48,488 bases of DNA from Hyphomicrobiales bacterium (GTDB lineage Bacteria; Pseudomonadota; Alphaproteobacteria; Rhizobiales; Xanthobacteraceae), in contig JACESF010000027.1 in NCBI GenBank assembly GCA_013911975.1, forward strand, positions 1 through 48,488, given 5' to 3'. The notes under the pieces were generated by a model. That model saw only the letters and a program-made list of their open reading frames with translations. It ran no database searches and had not been told where the DNA came from. Below, in pieces: positions 17,045 through 26,156 of the stretch. The first letter of the stretch is position 1. Each line of letters begins with the position of its first letter. The position numbers and the translations under genes are program-made.

Positions 17045-17650
17045 ATGGAAAAGTTCACGGTTCTGGAAGGCGTCGCGGCGCCGCTCAAGCTGGTCAATGT
17101 CGATACCGACATGATCATCCCCAAGCAGTATCTGAAGACCATCCAGCGCACCGGGCTCGGCAAGGGCCTGTTCTCGGAGATGCGCTACAACGAGGACGGC
17201 ACGGACAATCCCGACTTCGTCCTGAACCAGCCGGCCTACCGCAACGCCAAGGTTCTGGTGGCGGGCGACAATTTCGGCTGCGGCTCCTCGCGCGAGCATG
17301 CGCCCTGGGCGCTGCTGGACTTCGGCATCCGCTGCGTGATCTCCACCGGCTTCGCCGACATCTTCTATAACAACTGCTTCAAGAACGGCATCCTGCCCAT
17401 CGTGGTCTCGCCCGAGGACCTGGAGAAGCTGTTCGACGACGCGGGCCGCGGCTCCAACGCCACGCTCACCGTGGACCTGGGCGCGCAGGAGATCCGCGGG
17501 CCGGACGGCGGCGCCATCTCCTTCGACATCGACCCCTTCCGCAAGCGCTGCCTCATGGAAGGGCTCGACGATATCGGCCTGACCCTGGAGAAGGAGGCCA
17601 GCATCACCGGCTTCGAGGCCGGGATGAAGGCGGACCGTCCCTGGCTCTGA
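17045..17650 (+). CDS. leuD: 3-isopropylmalate dehydratase small subunit
   Basis: A 201-residue swivel-domain subunit that completes the LeuCD isomerase of leucine synthesis. Key motifs are present: [14 protein letters not shown] at the start, [18 protein letters not shown] in the middle, and [13 protein letters not shown]. Length is normal. GGGACG precedes the ATG. It is separated from leuC by three genes, one on the opposite strand, so the two subunits probably rely on separate transcripts or read-through past the hairpins at 16962-17010. A strong terminator follows at 17679. Confidence 0.97.
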   Translation: MEKFTVLEGVAAPLKLVNVDTDMIIPKQYLKTIQRTGLGKGLFSEMRYNEDGTDNPDFVLNQPAYRNAKVLVAGDNFGCGSSREHAPWALLDFGIRCVISTGFADIFYNNCFKNGILPIVVSPEDLEKLFDDAGRGSNATLTVDLGAQEIRGPDGGAISFDIDPFRKRCLMEGLDDIGLTLEKEASITGFEAGMKADRPWL

Positions 17651-17678
17651 GGCCGGGGCGGCATATGGGTGCGACGGC

Positions 17679-17706
17679 AAGGCGCTGCTGCGGCAGCGCC
17701 TTTTTT
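17679..17706 (+). terminator. Rho-independent terminator of leuD
   Basis: Perfect 10-base stem AAGGCGCTGC/GCAGCGCCTT with the 4-base loop TGCG, followed by six T residues at 17701-17706. It begins 29 bases after the leuD stop. Confidence 0.9.
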
Positions 17707-17885
17707 ATTGGGTCTTCATGTCTTGGTCCCATTCGCCCGTCATAAGGGGAAGGTGCCGCTCACGCTCCGTCATGACAGGGTGACGCAGCGGCATGCCGGA
17801 CCCCCTCGCCGCCTCGTCGTTTTCCGCTACGCTGAAGGTCCGTCGCCCGCAGAGCCAACGCAATTGCAGCCCAGGAGGATTGTTC

Positions 17886-19796
17886 GTGCCCCATGATACG
17901 CCGCTGATTTCGACCATCGTGGGGGCACTGGTTCTCGCATTCATTTTCGGGGCTCTGGCGCAGCGGATGCGCATCTCGCCGCTGGTGGGCTACCTGCTGG
18001 CGGGCGTCATGGTCGGGCCCTTCACGCCCGGCTTTGTGGCCGACCAGCACCTGGCGCTGCAACTGGCCGAGATCGGCGTCATCCTGCTGATGTTCGGCGT
18101 CGGCCTCCATTTCTCCCTGTCGGACCTGCTCTCCGTGCGGGCCATCGCCATTCCGGGCGCGGTGGCGCAGATCGGCGTCGCCACGCTCATGGGCATGGGG
18201 CTCGCCTGGGCCATGGGCTGGCCGCTGGGTGGCGGCGTCGTGTTCGGCCTCGCCTTGTCCGTAGCCTCAACAGTGGTGCTGTTGCGCGCACTCCAGGAAC
18301 GGCGGCTGGTGGAAAGCGAGCAGGGCCGCATCGCGGTGGGATGGCTGATCGTGGAGGACCTCGCCATGGTCCTCGCTTTGGTGCTGCTGCCCGCCATGTC
18401 GGAGGCGCTGGGCGGGAAACCGTCGGGCGCCGGCGCGGCCCACCACTTCTTCGGCGATGCCGGCATCTGGACGACGCTCGCCGTCACGCTCGGCAAGGTG
18501 GCGGCCTTCGTGGTGCTGATGCTGGTGGTGGGGCGCAAGGTCATCCCCTGGGCCATGCACTGGGTGGCGCATACCGGCTCGCGCGAGCTGTTCCGCCTCG
18601 CGGTGCTCGCCATCGCGCTGGGCGTCGCCTTCGGATCGTCGGTGCTGTTCGGCGTGTCCTTCGCGCTCGGCGCCTTCTTCGCCGGCATGGTGCTGAGCGA
18701 GAGCCCGCTGTCCCATCGCGCCGCCGAGGAGACCTTGCCGCTGCGCGATGCGTTCGCGGTGATCTTCTTCGTGTCGGTGGGCATGCTGGTGGACCCGCGC
18801 ATCGTCATCGACCATCCCATCCCGCTTCTGGCGACGGTGGCCGTGGTGCTGGTGGGCAAGTCCGTGGCCGCCTACCTGCTGGTGCGGATGTTCGGCCACG
18901 AGCGTTCGACCGCCCTCACCATCTCGGCCAGCCTCGCGCAGATCGGCGAATTCTCCTTCATCCTCGCGGCCCTCGGCATGGATCTGGGGCTGCTGCCGAA
19001 GGAGGGGCGGGACCTGATTCTCGCGGCAGCCATCATCTCTATCCTGGTGAACCCGTTCTGCTTCATCCTCATGGACCGCTACACGGCGCGCCTGCCCAAG
19101 GCCGCCAAGGGGCCCGGCGCCGCGCCGGATGCCGTCAAGCCCGTCCCCTCGCCCCGCCAGCTCCCCATGACCGACAAGACCGGCCACACGGTGATCGTGG
19201 GCTACGGCCGGGTGGGGCGCCTCGTGTGCGAGGGGCTCACCAATGCGGGCGTGCCCCTGCTGGTGATCGAGGACGCCAAGGACGCGGTGGAGGCGCTGCG
19301 CGGGGCGGGGGTGGAGGTGATCGACGCCAACGCCGCCCTCCAGGACGCGCTGCTGGCTGCCAAGGTGCAGTATGCGCGCCGCCTCATCCTCGCCATCCCG
19401 GACGGCTTCGAGGCCGGCACCGTGCTGAAGAAGGCGCGGACGCTCAATCCCGAGCTGGAGATCATCGCCCGCGCCCATTCGGACGCGGAGGTGGACCACC
19501 TGCGTAGCAACGGGGCGGGCTTCATCATCATGGGCGAGCGGGAGGTGGCGCGGGGCATGCTGGCCCACGTCCTCACCGACGCGCCCGAGCCCTCCAACGA
19601 CCCGACGCCGGACGGGCTGCATGCCAGCCTGTTCGATGCCACGCCGGATGCCATCCAGGCCGCCGTGGCGGCCGCCAATGCGCCGGACGAGGGTGCGGTG
19701 GACGAAGCCGCCCCTGAAACCCCCGCAGATGTCGCGTCGCCGCCCGTGCTCCAGCCCGAGCCTGCGGAGGAGGCGAAGGCGCCCGCGCGCGAATGA
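17886..19796 (+). CDS. CPA2-family monovalent cation/H+ antiporter with TrkA-N domain (KefB/YbaL type)
   Basis: A 636-residue inner-membrane transporter. About 12 hydrophobic helices (residues 8-395) form the exchanger domain, including the family segments GYLLAGVMVGP and FGVGLHFSL. A cytoplasmic NAD-binding TrkA-N (RCK) domain follows, with its nucleotide motif GYGRVGR at about residue 439. The last 90 residues are an Ala/Pro/Glu-rich tail without known fold. It likely effluxes K+ in exchange for protons, perhaps under redox or electrophile control; the exact ion is inferred. The GTG start at 17886 follows AGGAGG; an in-frame ATG at 17793 lacks this support. Confidence 0.9.
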   Translation: MPHDTPLISTIVGALVLAFIFGALAQRMRISPLVGYLLAGVMVGPFTPGFVADQHLALQLAEIGVILLMFGVGLHFSLSDLLSVRAIAIPGAVAQIGVATLMGMGLAWAMGWPLGGGVVFGLALSVASTVVLLRALQERRLVESEQGRIAVGWLIVEDLAMVLALVLLPAMSEALGGKPSGAGAAHHFFGDAGIWTTLAVTLGKVAAFVVLMLVVGRKVIPWAMHWVAHTGSRELFRLAVLAIALGVAFGSSVLFGVSFALGAFFAGMVLSESPLSHRAAEETLPLRDAFAVIFFVSVGMLVDPRIVIDHPIPLLATVAVVLVGKSVAAYLLVRMFGHERSTALTISASLAQIGEFSFILAALGMDLGLLPKEGRDLILAAAIISILVNPFCFILMDRYTARLPKAAKGPGAAPDAVKPVPSPRQLPMTDKTGHTVIVGYGRVGRLVCEGLTNAGVPLLVIEDAKDAVEALRGAGVEVIDANAALQDALLAAKVQYARRLILAIPDGFEAGTVLKKARTLNPELEIIARAHSDAEVDHLRSNGAGFIIMGEREVARGMLAHVLTDAPEPSNDPTPDGLHASLFDATPDAIQAAVAAANAPDEGAVDEAAPETPADVASPPVLQPEPAEEAKAPARE

Positions 19797-19807
19797 CGCG
19801 CCCCGCG

Positions 19808-19842
19808 GCCGCCCCGCGCTCTCCACAGGGGGGCGGGGCGGC
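19808..19842 (+). terminator. Stem-loop after the cation antiporter gene
   Basis: Ten-base stem GCCGCCCCGC/GCGGGGCGGC with a 15-base loop, 11 bases after the stop codon. Only scattered T residues follow, so termination is likely but not certain. Confidence 0.5.
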
Positions 19843-19853
19843 GTGGTTTAACA

Positions 19854-19882
19854 TTGACGGAACCGCCGTCCCACCCTATAAG
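19854..19882 (+). promoter_or_regulatory. Sigma-70-type promoter of rpmH-rnpA-yidC
   Basis: TTGACG (19854-19859), a 17-base spacer, then TATAAG (19877-19882). This is close to the consensus and predicts a transcript start near 19889, leaving an untranslated leader of about 138 bases before rpmH. The leader contains a small hairpin TTCGAG/CTCGAA (19929-19945) and a repeated CCGGCTCC. Confidence 0.7.
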
Positions 19883-20026
19883 CCCGTCCCGAACTTGGGC
19901 GGCTCCGGCTCCTGAGACCGGCTCCGTTTTCGAGGTGATCTCGAAGCGAGCATCGTTCGTGGCACGGCTGCGGACAAAGGTCCCACAGGTGCCGACGCGG
20001 CCGCATAACTATCCGGAGTATTCACC

Positions 20027-20161
20027 GTGAAGCGCACTTATCAACCGAGCAAGCTCGTGCGCAAGCGTCGGCACGGCTTCCGTGCGCGCATGGCGACGAG
20101 GAACGGCCGCAAGATCATCGCGGCCCGCCGGTCCCACGGCCGTAAGCGCCTGTCCGCGTGA
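20027..20161 (+). CDS. rpmH: 50S ribosomal protein L34
   Basis: A 44-residue, very basic ribosomal protein. [18 protein letters not shown] at the N terminus and the Arg/Lys/Gly-rich remainder are diagnostic. It starts with GTG after a CCGGAG ribosome binding site. It is first in the conserved rpmH-rnpA-yidC order and the rnpA ATG begins four bases after its stop. It is too short for common length cut-offs but unmistakable. Confidence 0.97.
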   Translation: MKRTYQPSKLVRKRRHGFRARMATRNGRKIIAARRSHGRKRLSA

Positions 20162-20164
20162 GGC

Positions 20165-20569
20165 ATGACGGCTGCGGAGCCGCGCGACATGGACCGCCTC
20201 CGCAAGCGTCGTGATTTCTTGGCGGCGGCCCGGGCTGAAAAAGCCGGGGTCGCTTCTTTGCTGTTGCAGGGCCGGAACCGGCGCGACACGCAGGATGTGC
20301 GCATCGGCTTCACCGTCACCAAGAAGGTGGGGAATGCCGTGGTGCGCAACCGCATCCGGCGGCGCCTGAGGGAAGCGGCGCGGGCGGTCATGCCCGGCGC
20401 CTCCCGACCCGGATACGATTATGTGATGGTGGCGCGGCTCCATGCCCTGCGCGCGCCCTTTTCAGACCTGGTGCGCGACCTCGAGCGCGCCGTCAGCCGC
20501 CTGCATGGAAGCGCCGGAAAGACATCCGCAGATAGATCCGCCCGCGCCGACGGAGCCCGCTCGGAATGA
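20165..20569 (+). CDS. rnpA: Ribonuclease P protein component
   Basis: A 134-residue basic protein that binds the RNase P RNA for tRNA 5' maturation. The family core is clear: [11 protein letters not shown] near the start, then [23 protein letters not shown], the RNR signature helix. The C-terminal 25 residues are a polar extension. The likely functional start may be the second Met at 20189 (MDRLRKR), since most family members begin there; the ATG at 20165 would add eight residues. Its stop overlaps the yidC start (ATGA). Confidence 0.95.
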   Translation: MTAAEPRDMDRLRKRRDFLAAARAEKAGVASLLLQGRNRRDTQDVRIGFTVTKKVGNAVVRNRIRRRLREAARAVMPGASRPGYDYVMVARLHALRAPFSDLVRDLERAVSRLHGSAGKTSADRSARADGARSE

Positions 20570-22392
20570 CCGAAAACAAGAATATGTTCATCGCCATCGG
20601 CCTGTCGCTGGCGATCATGATCGGCTGGCAATACTTCTTCGGCATGCCCATGGCCGAGAAGCAGCGCCAGCAGGCCGAGCAGCAGCGCATCGTGCAGCAG
20701 GCCGACCAGGCCCAGCAGCAGGCGGCCACGGCGGAAGCCCAGCCGGGCGGAGCGGCGGTTCCCGGCGGCGCCCAGCCGAGCCAGGCGGCCGGACGGGCGC
20801 TCACCCGCGACCAGGCCATCACGGCCGCGCCGCGCGTCGCCATCGACACGCCGCGCCTGAAGGGCTCCATCTCGCTGAAGGGCGGCCGGGTCGATGACCT
20901 GTCGCTGCTCGACTATCACGAGACCGTGGACCCCAAGAGCCCGAACATCGTGCTCCTGGCGCCGGCGGGCTCGCCCCATCCCTTCTACGCCGAATTCGGC
21001 TGGACCATCGCGCCCGGCGCGACCGTGAAGGTGCCCGGCGCCGACACGCTCTGGACCGTCGCCTCCGGCCCGCTGACGCCGTCGAGCCCGCTGGTCCTCA
21101 CCTACGACAACGGCGAGGGGCTGCTGTTCAAGCGGACCTACGCGGTGGACGACCAGTACATGTTCACCGTCAAGGACGACGTGGAGAACAAGACCGGCGC
21201 GCCCGTCACGCTCTATCCCTACGCGCTGGTGTCCCGCCACGGCCTGCCGCAGACCCAGGGCTTCTACATCCTGCACGAAGGCATGATCGGCGTGCTCGGC
21301 GATGCCGGCCTGCAGGAAATCACCTATTCCAAGATCGAGGACGGCCAGCCCCACCTCTACAAGGCCACGGGCGGCTGGCTCGGCATCACCGACAAATACT
21401 GGGCGGCGACGGTCATCCCCGACCAGTCCTCCCAGGTGGATGCCCGCTTCTCCTCCACCACCACCAACAATGTCCGCAGCTTCCAGGCGGACTATCTGGG
21501 CGCCGGCAAGACCGTGCAGCCCGGCGCCAGCGCGTCCGCCGAGGGCCGCCTGTTCGCGGGCGCCAAGGTGGTGGCCGTGGTGGACGGCTATCAGCGCCAG
21601 TACCAGATCGACCGCTTCGACCTGCTGATCGACTGGGGCTGGTTCTACTTCATCACCAAGCCGCTCTTCCTGGTCATCGACTGGATTTATCACGTCGTCG
21701 GCAATTTCGGCGTCGCGATCCTCATCGTGACCGTGCTGCTGAAGGGCATCTTCTTCCCGCTGGCCAACAAATCCTACGCCTCCATGGCGAAGATGAAGGC
21801 GCTCCAGCCGGAAATGATGGCCATTCGCGAGCGCTACAAGGACGACCGCACCAAGCAGCAGCAAGCCACCATGGAGCTGTACAAGAAGGAGAAGGTGAAC
21901 CCGGTCGCGGGCTGCCTTCCCATCCTGGTGCAGATCCCGGTCTTCTTCGCGCTGTACAAGGTGCTGTTCGTGACCATCGAGATGCGGCACGCGCCCTTCT
22001 TCGGCTGGATCCACGACCTGTCCGCGCCGGACCCGACGACCATCTTCAACCTGTTCGGCCTCATCCCGTGGAATCCCGGCTCCGTGCCGGTGATCGGGGC
22101 CTATCTGATGCTCGGCGCCTGGCCGCTCATCATGGGCGTCACCATGTGGGTGCAGATGAAGCTGAACCCCGCGCCGCCGGATCCGACGCAGCAGGTGATC
22201 TTCAACTGGATGCCCGTGATCTTCACCTTCATGCTCGCCCATTTCGCGGCTGGACTGGTGATCTACTGGGCCTGGAACAACACCCTGTCGGTGATCCAGC
22301 AGGCGGTGATCATGCGCCGCCACGGCGTGAAGATCGAGCTGTGGGACAATATCCGCTCCGCCTTCAAGAAGAAGGCATCGGCGAAGAGCTGA
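20566..22392 (+). CDS. yidC: Membrane protein insertase YidC
   Basis: A 608-residue inner-membrane insertase. The N-terminal helix is at residues 5-22, then a Gln/Ala-rich linker (about 25-85) and a large periplasmic beta-sandwich domain to about 350. The conserved five-helix insertase core (about 365-590) includes [32 protein letters not shown] and [17 protein letters not shown]. The C-terminal tail is basic. Long form, as expected for Gram-negative bacteria. It is translationally coupled to rnpA. Confidence 0.97.
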   Translation: MTENKNMFIAIGLSLAIMIGWQYFFGMPMAEKQRQQAEQQRIVQQADQAQQQAATAEAQPGGAAVPGGAQPSQAAGRALTRDQAITAAPRVAIDTPRLKGSISLKGGRVDDLSLLDYHETVDPKSPNIVLLAPAGSPHPFYAEFGWTIAPGATVKVPGADTLWTVASGPLTPSSPLVLTYDNGEGLLFKRTYAVDDQYMFTVKDDVENKTGAPVTLYPYALVSRHGLPQTQGFYILHEGMIGVLGDAGLQEITYSKIEDGQPHLYKATGGWLGITDKYWAATVIPDQSSQVDARFSSTTTNNVRSFQADYLGAGKTVQPGASASAEGRLFAGAKVVAVVDGYQRQYQIDRFDLLIDWGWFYFITKPLFLVIDWIYHVVGNFGVAILIVTVLLKGIFFPLANKSYASMAKMKALQPEMMAIRERYKDDRTKQQQATMELYKKEKVNPVAGCLPILVQIPVFFALYKVLFVTIEMRHAPFFGWIHDLSAPDPTTIFNLFGLIPWNPGSVPVIGAYLMLGAWPLIMGVTMWVQMKLNPAPPDPTQQVIFNWMPVIFTFMLAHFAAGLVIYWAWNNTLSVIQQAVIMRRHGVKIELWDNIRSAFKKKASAKS

Positions 22393-22566
22393 GGCCGTGT
22401 CGGCGAACTCCGGTTCGCCGGCATGTCTCCATGTCTTTGAGTATCCGCATTTTCTTTACGCGGACCGGCGGGGTATCGGCTCAGGCCGGCCGCGCCTCCG
22501 GCGCCGCGCGGCACCGTGAAGACAGGCGGGATGGCGGGCACGATCCGCGATCCCTGCCCGGAGCGC

Positions 22567-22620
22567 GGCGGGGACAAGGTCTTGCGTCGTCCCCGCCGTA
22601 TCCGCCGCGCTTGCGGCGGA
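22567..22620 (+). other. Two adjacent stem-loops before engB
   Basis: The first is a 9-base stem GGCGGGGAC/GTCCCCGCC (22567-22575 with 22589-22597). The second is a perfect 8-base stem TCCGCCGC/GCGGCGGA closed by GCTT (22601-22620). There is no T run. They lie between yidC and engB and may modulate read-through or act as RNA processing sites. The second ends five bases before a possible TTG start of engB at 22625. Confidence 0.5.
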
Positions 22621-22645
22621 GCGCTTGAGGCCCGATAAGCGCTCC

Positions 22646-23308
22646 ATGACTGACACGCTCCCTCCCGACGCGCCCTCCGACGATCCGTTCCTGGAAACCG
22701 GCCGCCTCCTGTTCGCGGCGGAATGGAATTTCATCACGGCGGCGCCCACCATCGAGACGCTGCCGCCCATGACCGGCGTCGAGATCGCGCTGGCGGGCCG
22801 CTCCAATGTGGGCAAGTCCAGCCTCGTGAACGCCCTCACGGGGCGCAAGGCGCTGGCGCGCACCTCGGTGACGCCGGGCCGGACGCAGGAGCTGATCTTC
22901 TTCCGGATGGGCCCGCAGCTCACCTTGGTGGACATGCCGGGCTACGGCTTCGCCAAGGCGCCGAAGGAGAAGGTGGACGCCTGGACGCAGACCATCCGCG
23001 ACTATCTGCGCGGCCGGGTGAATCTGGCGCGTGTGTTCGTGCTGATCGACAGCCGCCACGGCATCAAGCCGGTAGACGAGGAGATCCTGGACCTGCTGGA
23101 CAAGGCGGCGGTGTCCTACGCCATCGTCCTCACCAAGGGCGACCAGGTGAAGCCCACCCAGCTCGCGGAGCGCATCGCGGAGACGAAGGAGCGCATCCGC
23201 AAGCGCCCGGCCGCCTATCCCGAGATCTTCCCGACATCCAGCGAGACGGGGCAGGGCCTTCCGGAACTGAGGGCCGCCGTTGCCCGCCTGCTCGCGGAGC
23301 GATACTAG
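22646..23308 (+). CDS. engB: Ribosome biogenesis GTP-binding protein EngB (YihA/YsxC)
   Basis: A 220-residue TRAFAC-class GTPase needed for 50S subunit assembly. GTPase motifs run in order: G1 GRSNVGKSS (residues 51-59), G2 Thr in [10 protein letters not shown]3 DMPGYGFA, G4 LTKGDQVK and G5-like SSETGQG. Full length. I prefer ATG 22646; a TTG at 22625 would add seven residues and has GGAG upstream. In many relatives argB follows engB; here it does not. Confidence 0.94.
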   Translation: MTDTLPPDAPSDDPFLETGRLLFAAEWNFITAAPTIETLPPMTGVEIALAGRSNVGKSSLVNALTGRKALARTSVTPGRTQELIFFRMGPQLTLVDMPGYGFAKAPKEKVDAWTQTIRDYLRGRVNLARVFVLIDSRHGIKPVDEEILDLLDKAAVSYAIVLTKGDQVKPTQLAERIAETKERIRKRPAAYPEIFPTSSETGQGLPELRAAVARLLAERY

Positions 23309-23495
23309 GCATTCTAGGGCGCAGCGGATCCCGGTCCGCGGGACGAGACGGCTTCAGATCAAGGGAATAAGGCGCTTCCTTCCTTCGGGGACAGGATGGG
23401 GCGCTCTCGCAGTTCGGTGAAGGCGCAGGCGGGGCGCCCTCATTGCGCGGCCTTCGGGGCCGGGTGCCGCCGCGACAGGGCGTCAAGGGGCGGGC

Positions 23496-24521
23496 ATGTT
23501 CGAGCGTCATCCGTTTTACCAGAACCATCAGTCCATCGACGTGCTGCGGGGACTTGCGGCGCTTCTGGTCTTCCTCTCCCACGCGGACGCCCATCTGCTG
23601 GTGAACATCGAGTTTTTCACGCCCTATCGCGGCTATGCGGGGCGCATCGGCGTCTATCTGTTCTTCATCCTGTCCGGCTATCTCATCTGGGGTTCCGCGG
23701 ATCGCACCCTGGGACGGCCCGGCGGCCTTTACGAATACGCGGTTCATCGGGCCACCCGCGTCATGCCGCTCTATTATGTGGCCCTGGCATTCGCGATCCT
23801 GCTGTTTCCCCTCCTCAGTTCCTTTCAGCAGAATCTGAGCGCCTATACGATCTTTCGGACGATAACTTTCACCCAGGCGCTGAATCCGAACGTGTCGCGG
23901 GCGATAAATCCTGTCCTCTGGACGCTCACGCTCGAAATGCTTTTCTATATCTGCATTCCATTCCTGCATAAGCTGAAAAAATATTTCGTCGTCATCATCG
24001 CCCTGACGATCTTCGCAAGCTGGTCGGCGGCCTATCATCCCAATTCGAATTTGGCGCCCTTCCTGCGGCTGTTCTTCCTGTTCGTCATCGGCATGGCGAT
24101 CGCCAACTTCACGCTGACGCCGAAGCCCCTGTTCTTCTGGAGCGCACTGGCCGTCGCCGTGATCATGACGGTGGATCGCTGGTCGCCCATGGACGTGTCC
24201 GTCGCCTGGACCATCGTCATCTTCTCGGGCGTGATGGTGTATCGCCGCTATGAGGGGACACGCCTCTGGGGCGTCCTCGCCTTCTTCGGGCTGATCTCGT
24301 ACTCGCTCTATATCTGGCACTACATGCTGATCGAGATGATCGGTCCGCTCACCATGCAGTGGTCGATGCGCAATCCGGCCTTGTCGGCCGTCCTGTTCAC
24401 GGCCTTCTGCGCGCTGTTCAGCTGGGTGAGCTACCAGCTCATCGAGAAGCCGGGGCAGACGCGTCTGCGGCAATGGTGCCTGGATTGGCGCAAGAAGCGG
24501 CTCGCGCGATCGCAGGCTTGA
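23496..24521 (+). CDS. Acyltransferase family 3 (OafA/NodX-like) membrane protein
   Basis: A 341-residue polytopic membrane acyltransferase of the AT3 family, which O-acylates envelope or exported polysaccharides. The diagnostic start SIDVLRGLAALLVFLSHA gives the conserved catalytic-region His, and GVYLFFILSGYLIW follows. Around ten helices end in a basic tail. The acceptor is unknown. AAGGGGCGGGC precedes the ATG. Its middle (about 23860-24010) is visibly more AT-rich than neighbouring genes, suggesting horizontal acquisition or relaxed selection. It occupies the place after engB where relatives often have argB. Confidence 0.9.
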   Translation: MFERHPFYQNHQSIDVLRGLAALLVFLSHADAHLLVNIEFFTPYRGYAGRIGVYLFFILSGYLIWGSADRTLGRPGGLYEYAVHRATRVMPLYYVALAFAILLFPLLSSFQQNLSAYTIFRTITFTQALNPNVSRAINPVLWTLTLEMLFYICIPFLHKLKKYFVVIIALTIFASWSAAYHPNSNLAPFLRLFFLFVIGMAIANFTLTPKPLFFWSALAVAVIMTVDRWSPMDVSVAWTIVIFSGVMVYRRYEGTRLWGVLAFFGLISYSLYIWHYMLIEMIGPLTMQWSMRNPALSAVLFTAFCALFSWVSYQLIEKPGQTRLRQWCLDWRKKRLARSQA

Positions 24522-24685
24522 GCGGCGGTCCCGCGTGTCGGTGGGCGGCTGGAGCCTTGAGGGGCAGGCGGCCGTTCCGGCCCGTGCCCGTCGCGGGTGC
24601 CTTGCCCGCGCCGCAGGCAAGGGTCCGGTTGAGATCTGTTCCGGGAAGGGGCAGGCCGGGTGGGGCAGGCCGCCCGTCCGGTCGC

Positions 24686-24877
24686 TCACCGCTTGCGGCT
24701 GATTTCTTCCAGCAGGGCCTCGGTCGCGGCGATGGCGCCTTCGAGCTCGGAAATCTTGCGGATGGTTCCGTCGGAGGGAAGCGTCTGGGCGCCGGCGGCG
24801 GTAAGGAGAAGATCGCGCTGGGCGCTCTTCAAGCGGGCGAGCATTGCGGAAAGCTCGGCCTCGGTGCTGTGCGCCAT
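24686..24877 (-). CDS. Hypothetical 63-residue helical protein
   Basis: Unrecognised small cytoplasmic protein. It is almost entirely heptad-like: LSAMLARLKSAQRDLLL, then IRKISELEGAIAATEALLEEI, consistent with two helices forming a hairpin or coiled coil. It ends in a basic SRKR tail. TGAGGA lies about 9 bases before the ATG. No partner is evident; it is flanked by the acyltransferase (plus strand) and the cold-shock gene (minus strand). Confidence 0.6.
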   Translation of the reverse strand: MAHSTEAELSAMLARLKSAQRDLLLTAAGAQTLPSDGTIRKISELEGAIAATEALLEEISRKR

Positions 24878-25068
24878 CCTGTAAAATCCTCATGAAGCGA
24901 GATCGGTGAAGCGCCGAACAATCCTGTTGTCCGTTCGCCCGCGCCTGTCGGCGGGCGCACCATGGCCGCACACCACGCGCCGGGCAACCGTTCCTGGATT
25001 GAACCCGCGACCCATTTGCACGGCCGGGATTGCAGGGATGGCGCGCGCGGCCGGGAGTTGAAATGGAA

Positions 25069-25093
25069 ACGGGCGCAGCGATGCTGCGCCCGT
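25069..25093 (-). terminator. Rho-independent terminator of the cold-shock gene
   Basis: Perfect 11-base stem ACGGGCGCAGC/GCTGCGCCCGT with a 3-base loop. Read on the minus strand it is followed by TTTCCATTTC. It lies 28 bases past the stop of the cold-shock gene. Confidence 0.75.
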
Positions 25094-25121
25094 CCTGATC
25101 GGATGCCAGTCTAACTGGCGG

Positions 25122-25799
25122 TCAGTCGGCGACTTCGATGCCGCGGGCTTCGGGGCCCTTGGGACCCTGACCCACCTGCACCACGACGCGCTGGCCTTCA
25201 GCCAGATCGGAGAGGCCGGAACGGGACACGACGGTGACGTGCACGAACACGTCCTTGCCGCCGCCTTCCACCGCGATGAAGCCGAAGCCCTTCTCGGGGT
25301 TGTACCACTTCACGGTACCCACGCGCTCCTCGGTGGGGCCGGACGGGGCGCGCGCGCCACCGCCGAAGCCGCCGCCGGCACGCGGGCCGCCGGCGCCGAA
25401 CGCGCCGGGGGCACGCTCGCGACGCGGGGGCGCAGCTTCCGCCGTGGAGGTGTCGACTTCGAGCACTTCCGTCACCTGGCGGCCCTTCTGGCCCTGGCCC
25501 ACGCGGACCGAGAGCTTGGAGCCGGGAGGCACGCTTTCCTGGCCGGCGGCCTCAAGGGCGCGGGCATGAAGGAACACGTCGCCGGAACCGTCCGACAGTT
25601 CGACGAAGCCGAAACCCTTCTCGGGATTGAACCACTTCACCGTCGCGTCGATGGGCGGGCCCGAGGGAGCGGGAGCGCTGAAGCTGCTGGGAGAGGAAAA
25701 GGCGCGCTCTCCTCCAAAACCGCGATCGCGCGGGGGCGGCGTGAAGTCGTCATCAAAACCGCGACGGCGCGGCTCTCGGAAGTCTCGGTTACGGCTCAT
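25122..25799 (-). CDS. Cold-shock protein with two CSD domains
   Basis: A 225-residue RNA/single-strand DNA-binding protein. It has an Arg/Phe/Gly-rich N-terminal tail (1-48), cold-shock domain 1 (about 50-116, with KWFNPEKGFGF and DVFLHA), a Gly/Arg/Ala-rich linker (about 122-157), and cold-shock domain 2 (about 160-224, with KWYNPEKGFGF and DVFVHV). Both RNP motifs are intact. Two-domain forms are typical of alphaproteobacterial CspD-like proteins and act as RNA chaperones or antiterminators. ATG 25799 with ACGGAA upstream is chosen; the longer open frame enters the leader. A 12-base palindrome lies in the leader at 25824. Confidence 0.93.
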   Translation of the reverse strand: MSRNRDFREPRRRGFDDDFTPPPRDRGFGGERAFSSPSSFSAPAPSGPPIDATVKWFNPEKGFGFVELSDGSGDVFLHARALEAAGQESVPPGSKLSVRVGQGQKGRQVTEVLEVDTSTAEAAPPRRERAPGAFGAGGPRAGGGFGGGARAPSGPTEERVGTVKWYNPEKGFGFIAVEGGGKDVFVHVTVVSRSGLSDLAEGQRVVVQVGQGPKGPEARGIEVAD

Positions 25800-26156
25800 G
25801 TGTATTTCCGTTGAGGTCAGGTCGCCAATATTGGCCAGGGCTATCCACCATTGCTGAACTTGTCGGCGCTTATTGCTCACGTCTTCGGAGGACCCGGTGA
25901 AGTCCTGACGACACGCTCAAGTCAGCCACCCGCTTCTCGCCTCGCAGCCTAATGGACATTCCCGGCACCCCGCGCGATACAAAAACAAATGCGCTAGAGG
26001 CCGGCACTTTCCAGACTAACACACATCCATGACGATTTGGTACATGAATGTTTACTGCCGTCTGCGACGCGCCCGGGCGTATGATGTTGGCGTGCGCCGT
26101 TCGTGCGCGCCGCCGTCGCCCGACGGCGTTCTTGGAATAGTTCTAGGATTCTTTGG
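25800..26156. other. Divergent promoter region between the cold-shock gene and sulP-type gene
   Basis: About 357 bases without a gene. On the cold-shock side is a perfect 12-base palindrome GCCAATATTGGC at 25824-25835, 25 bases upstream of the ATG. It could be an RNA fold or a protein site in the leader. The stretch 25970-26070 is AT-rich for this genome and probably holds both promoters, but I cannot place a convincing -35/-10 pair. Confidence 0.45.

Noticed and set aside
18267..19826. 519-codon minus-strand frame
   Set aside because: Antisense to the cation antiporter; low-complexity His/Arg/Gly composition.
20419..22323. 634-codon minus-strand frame
   Set aside because: Antisense to rnpA and yidC; no domain visible.
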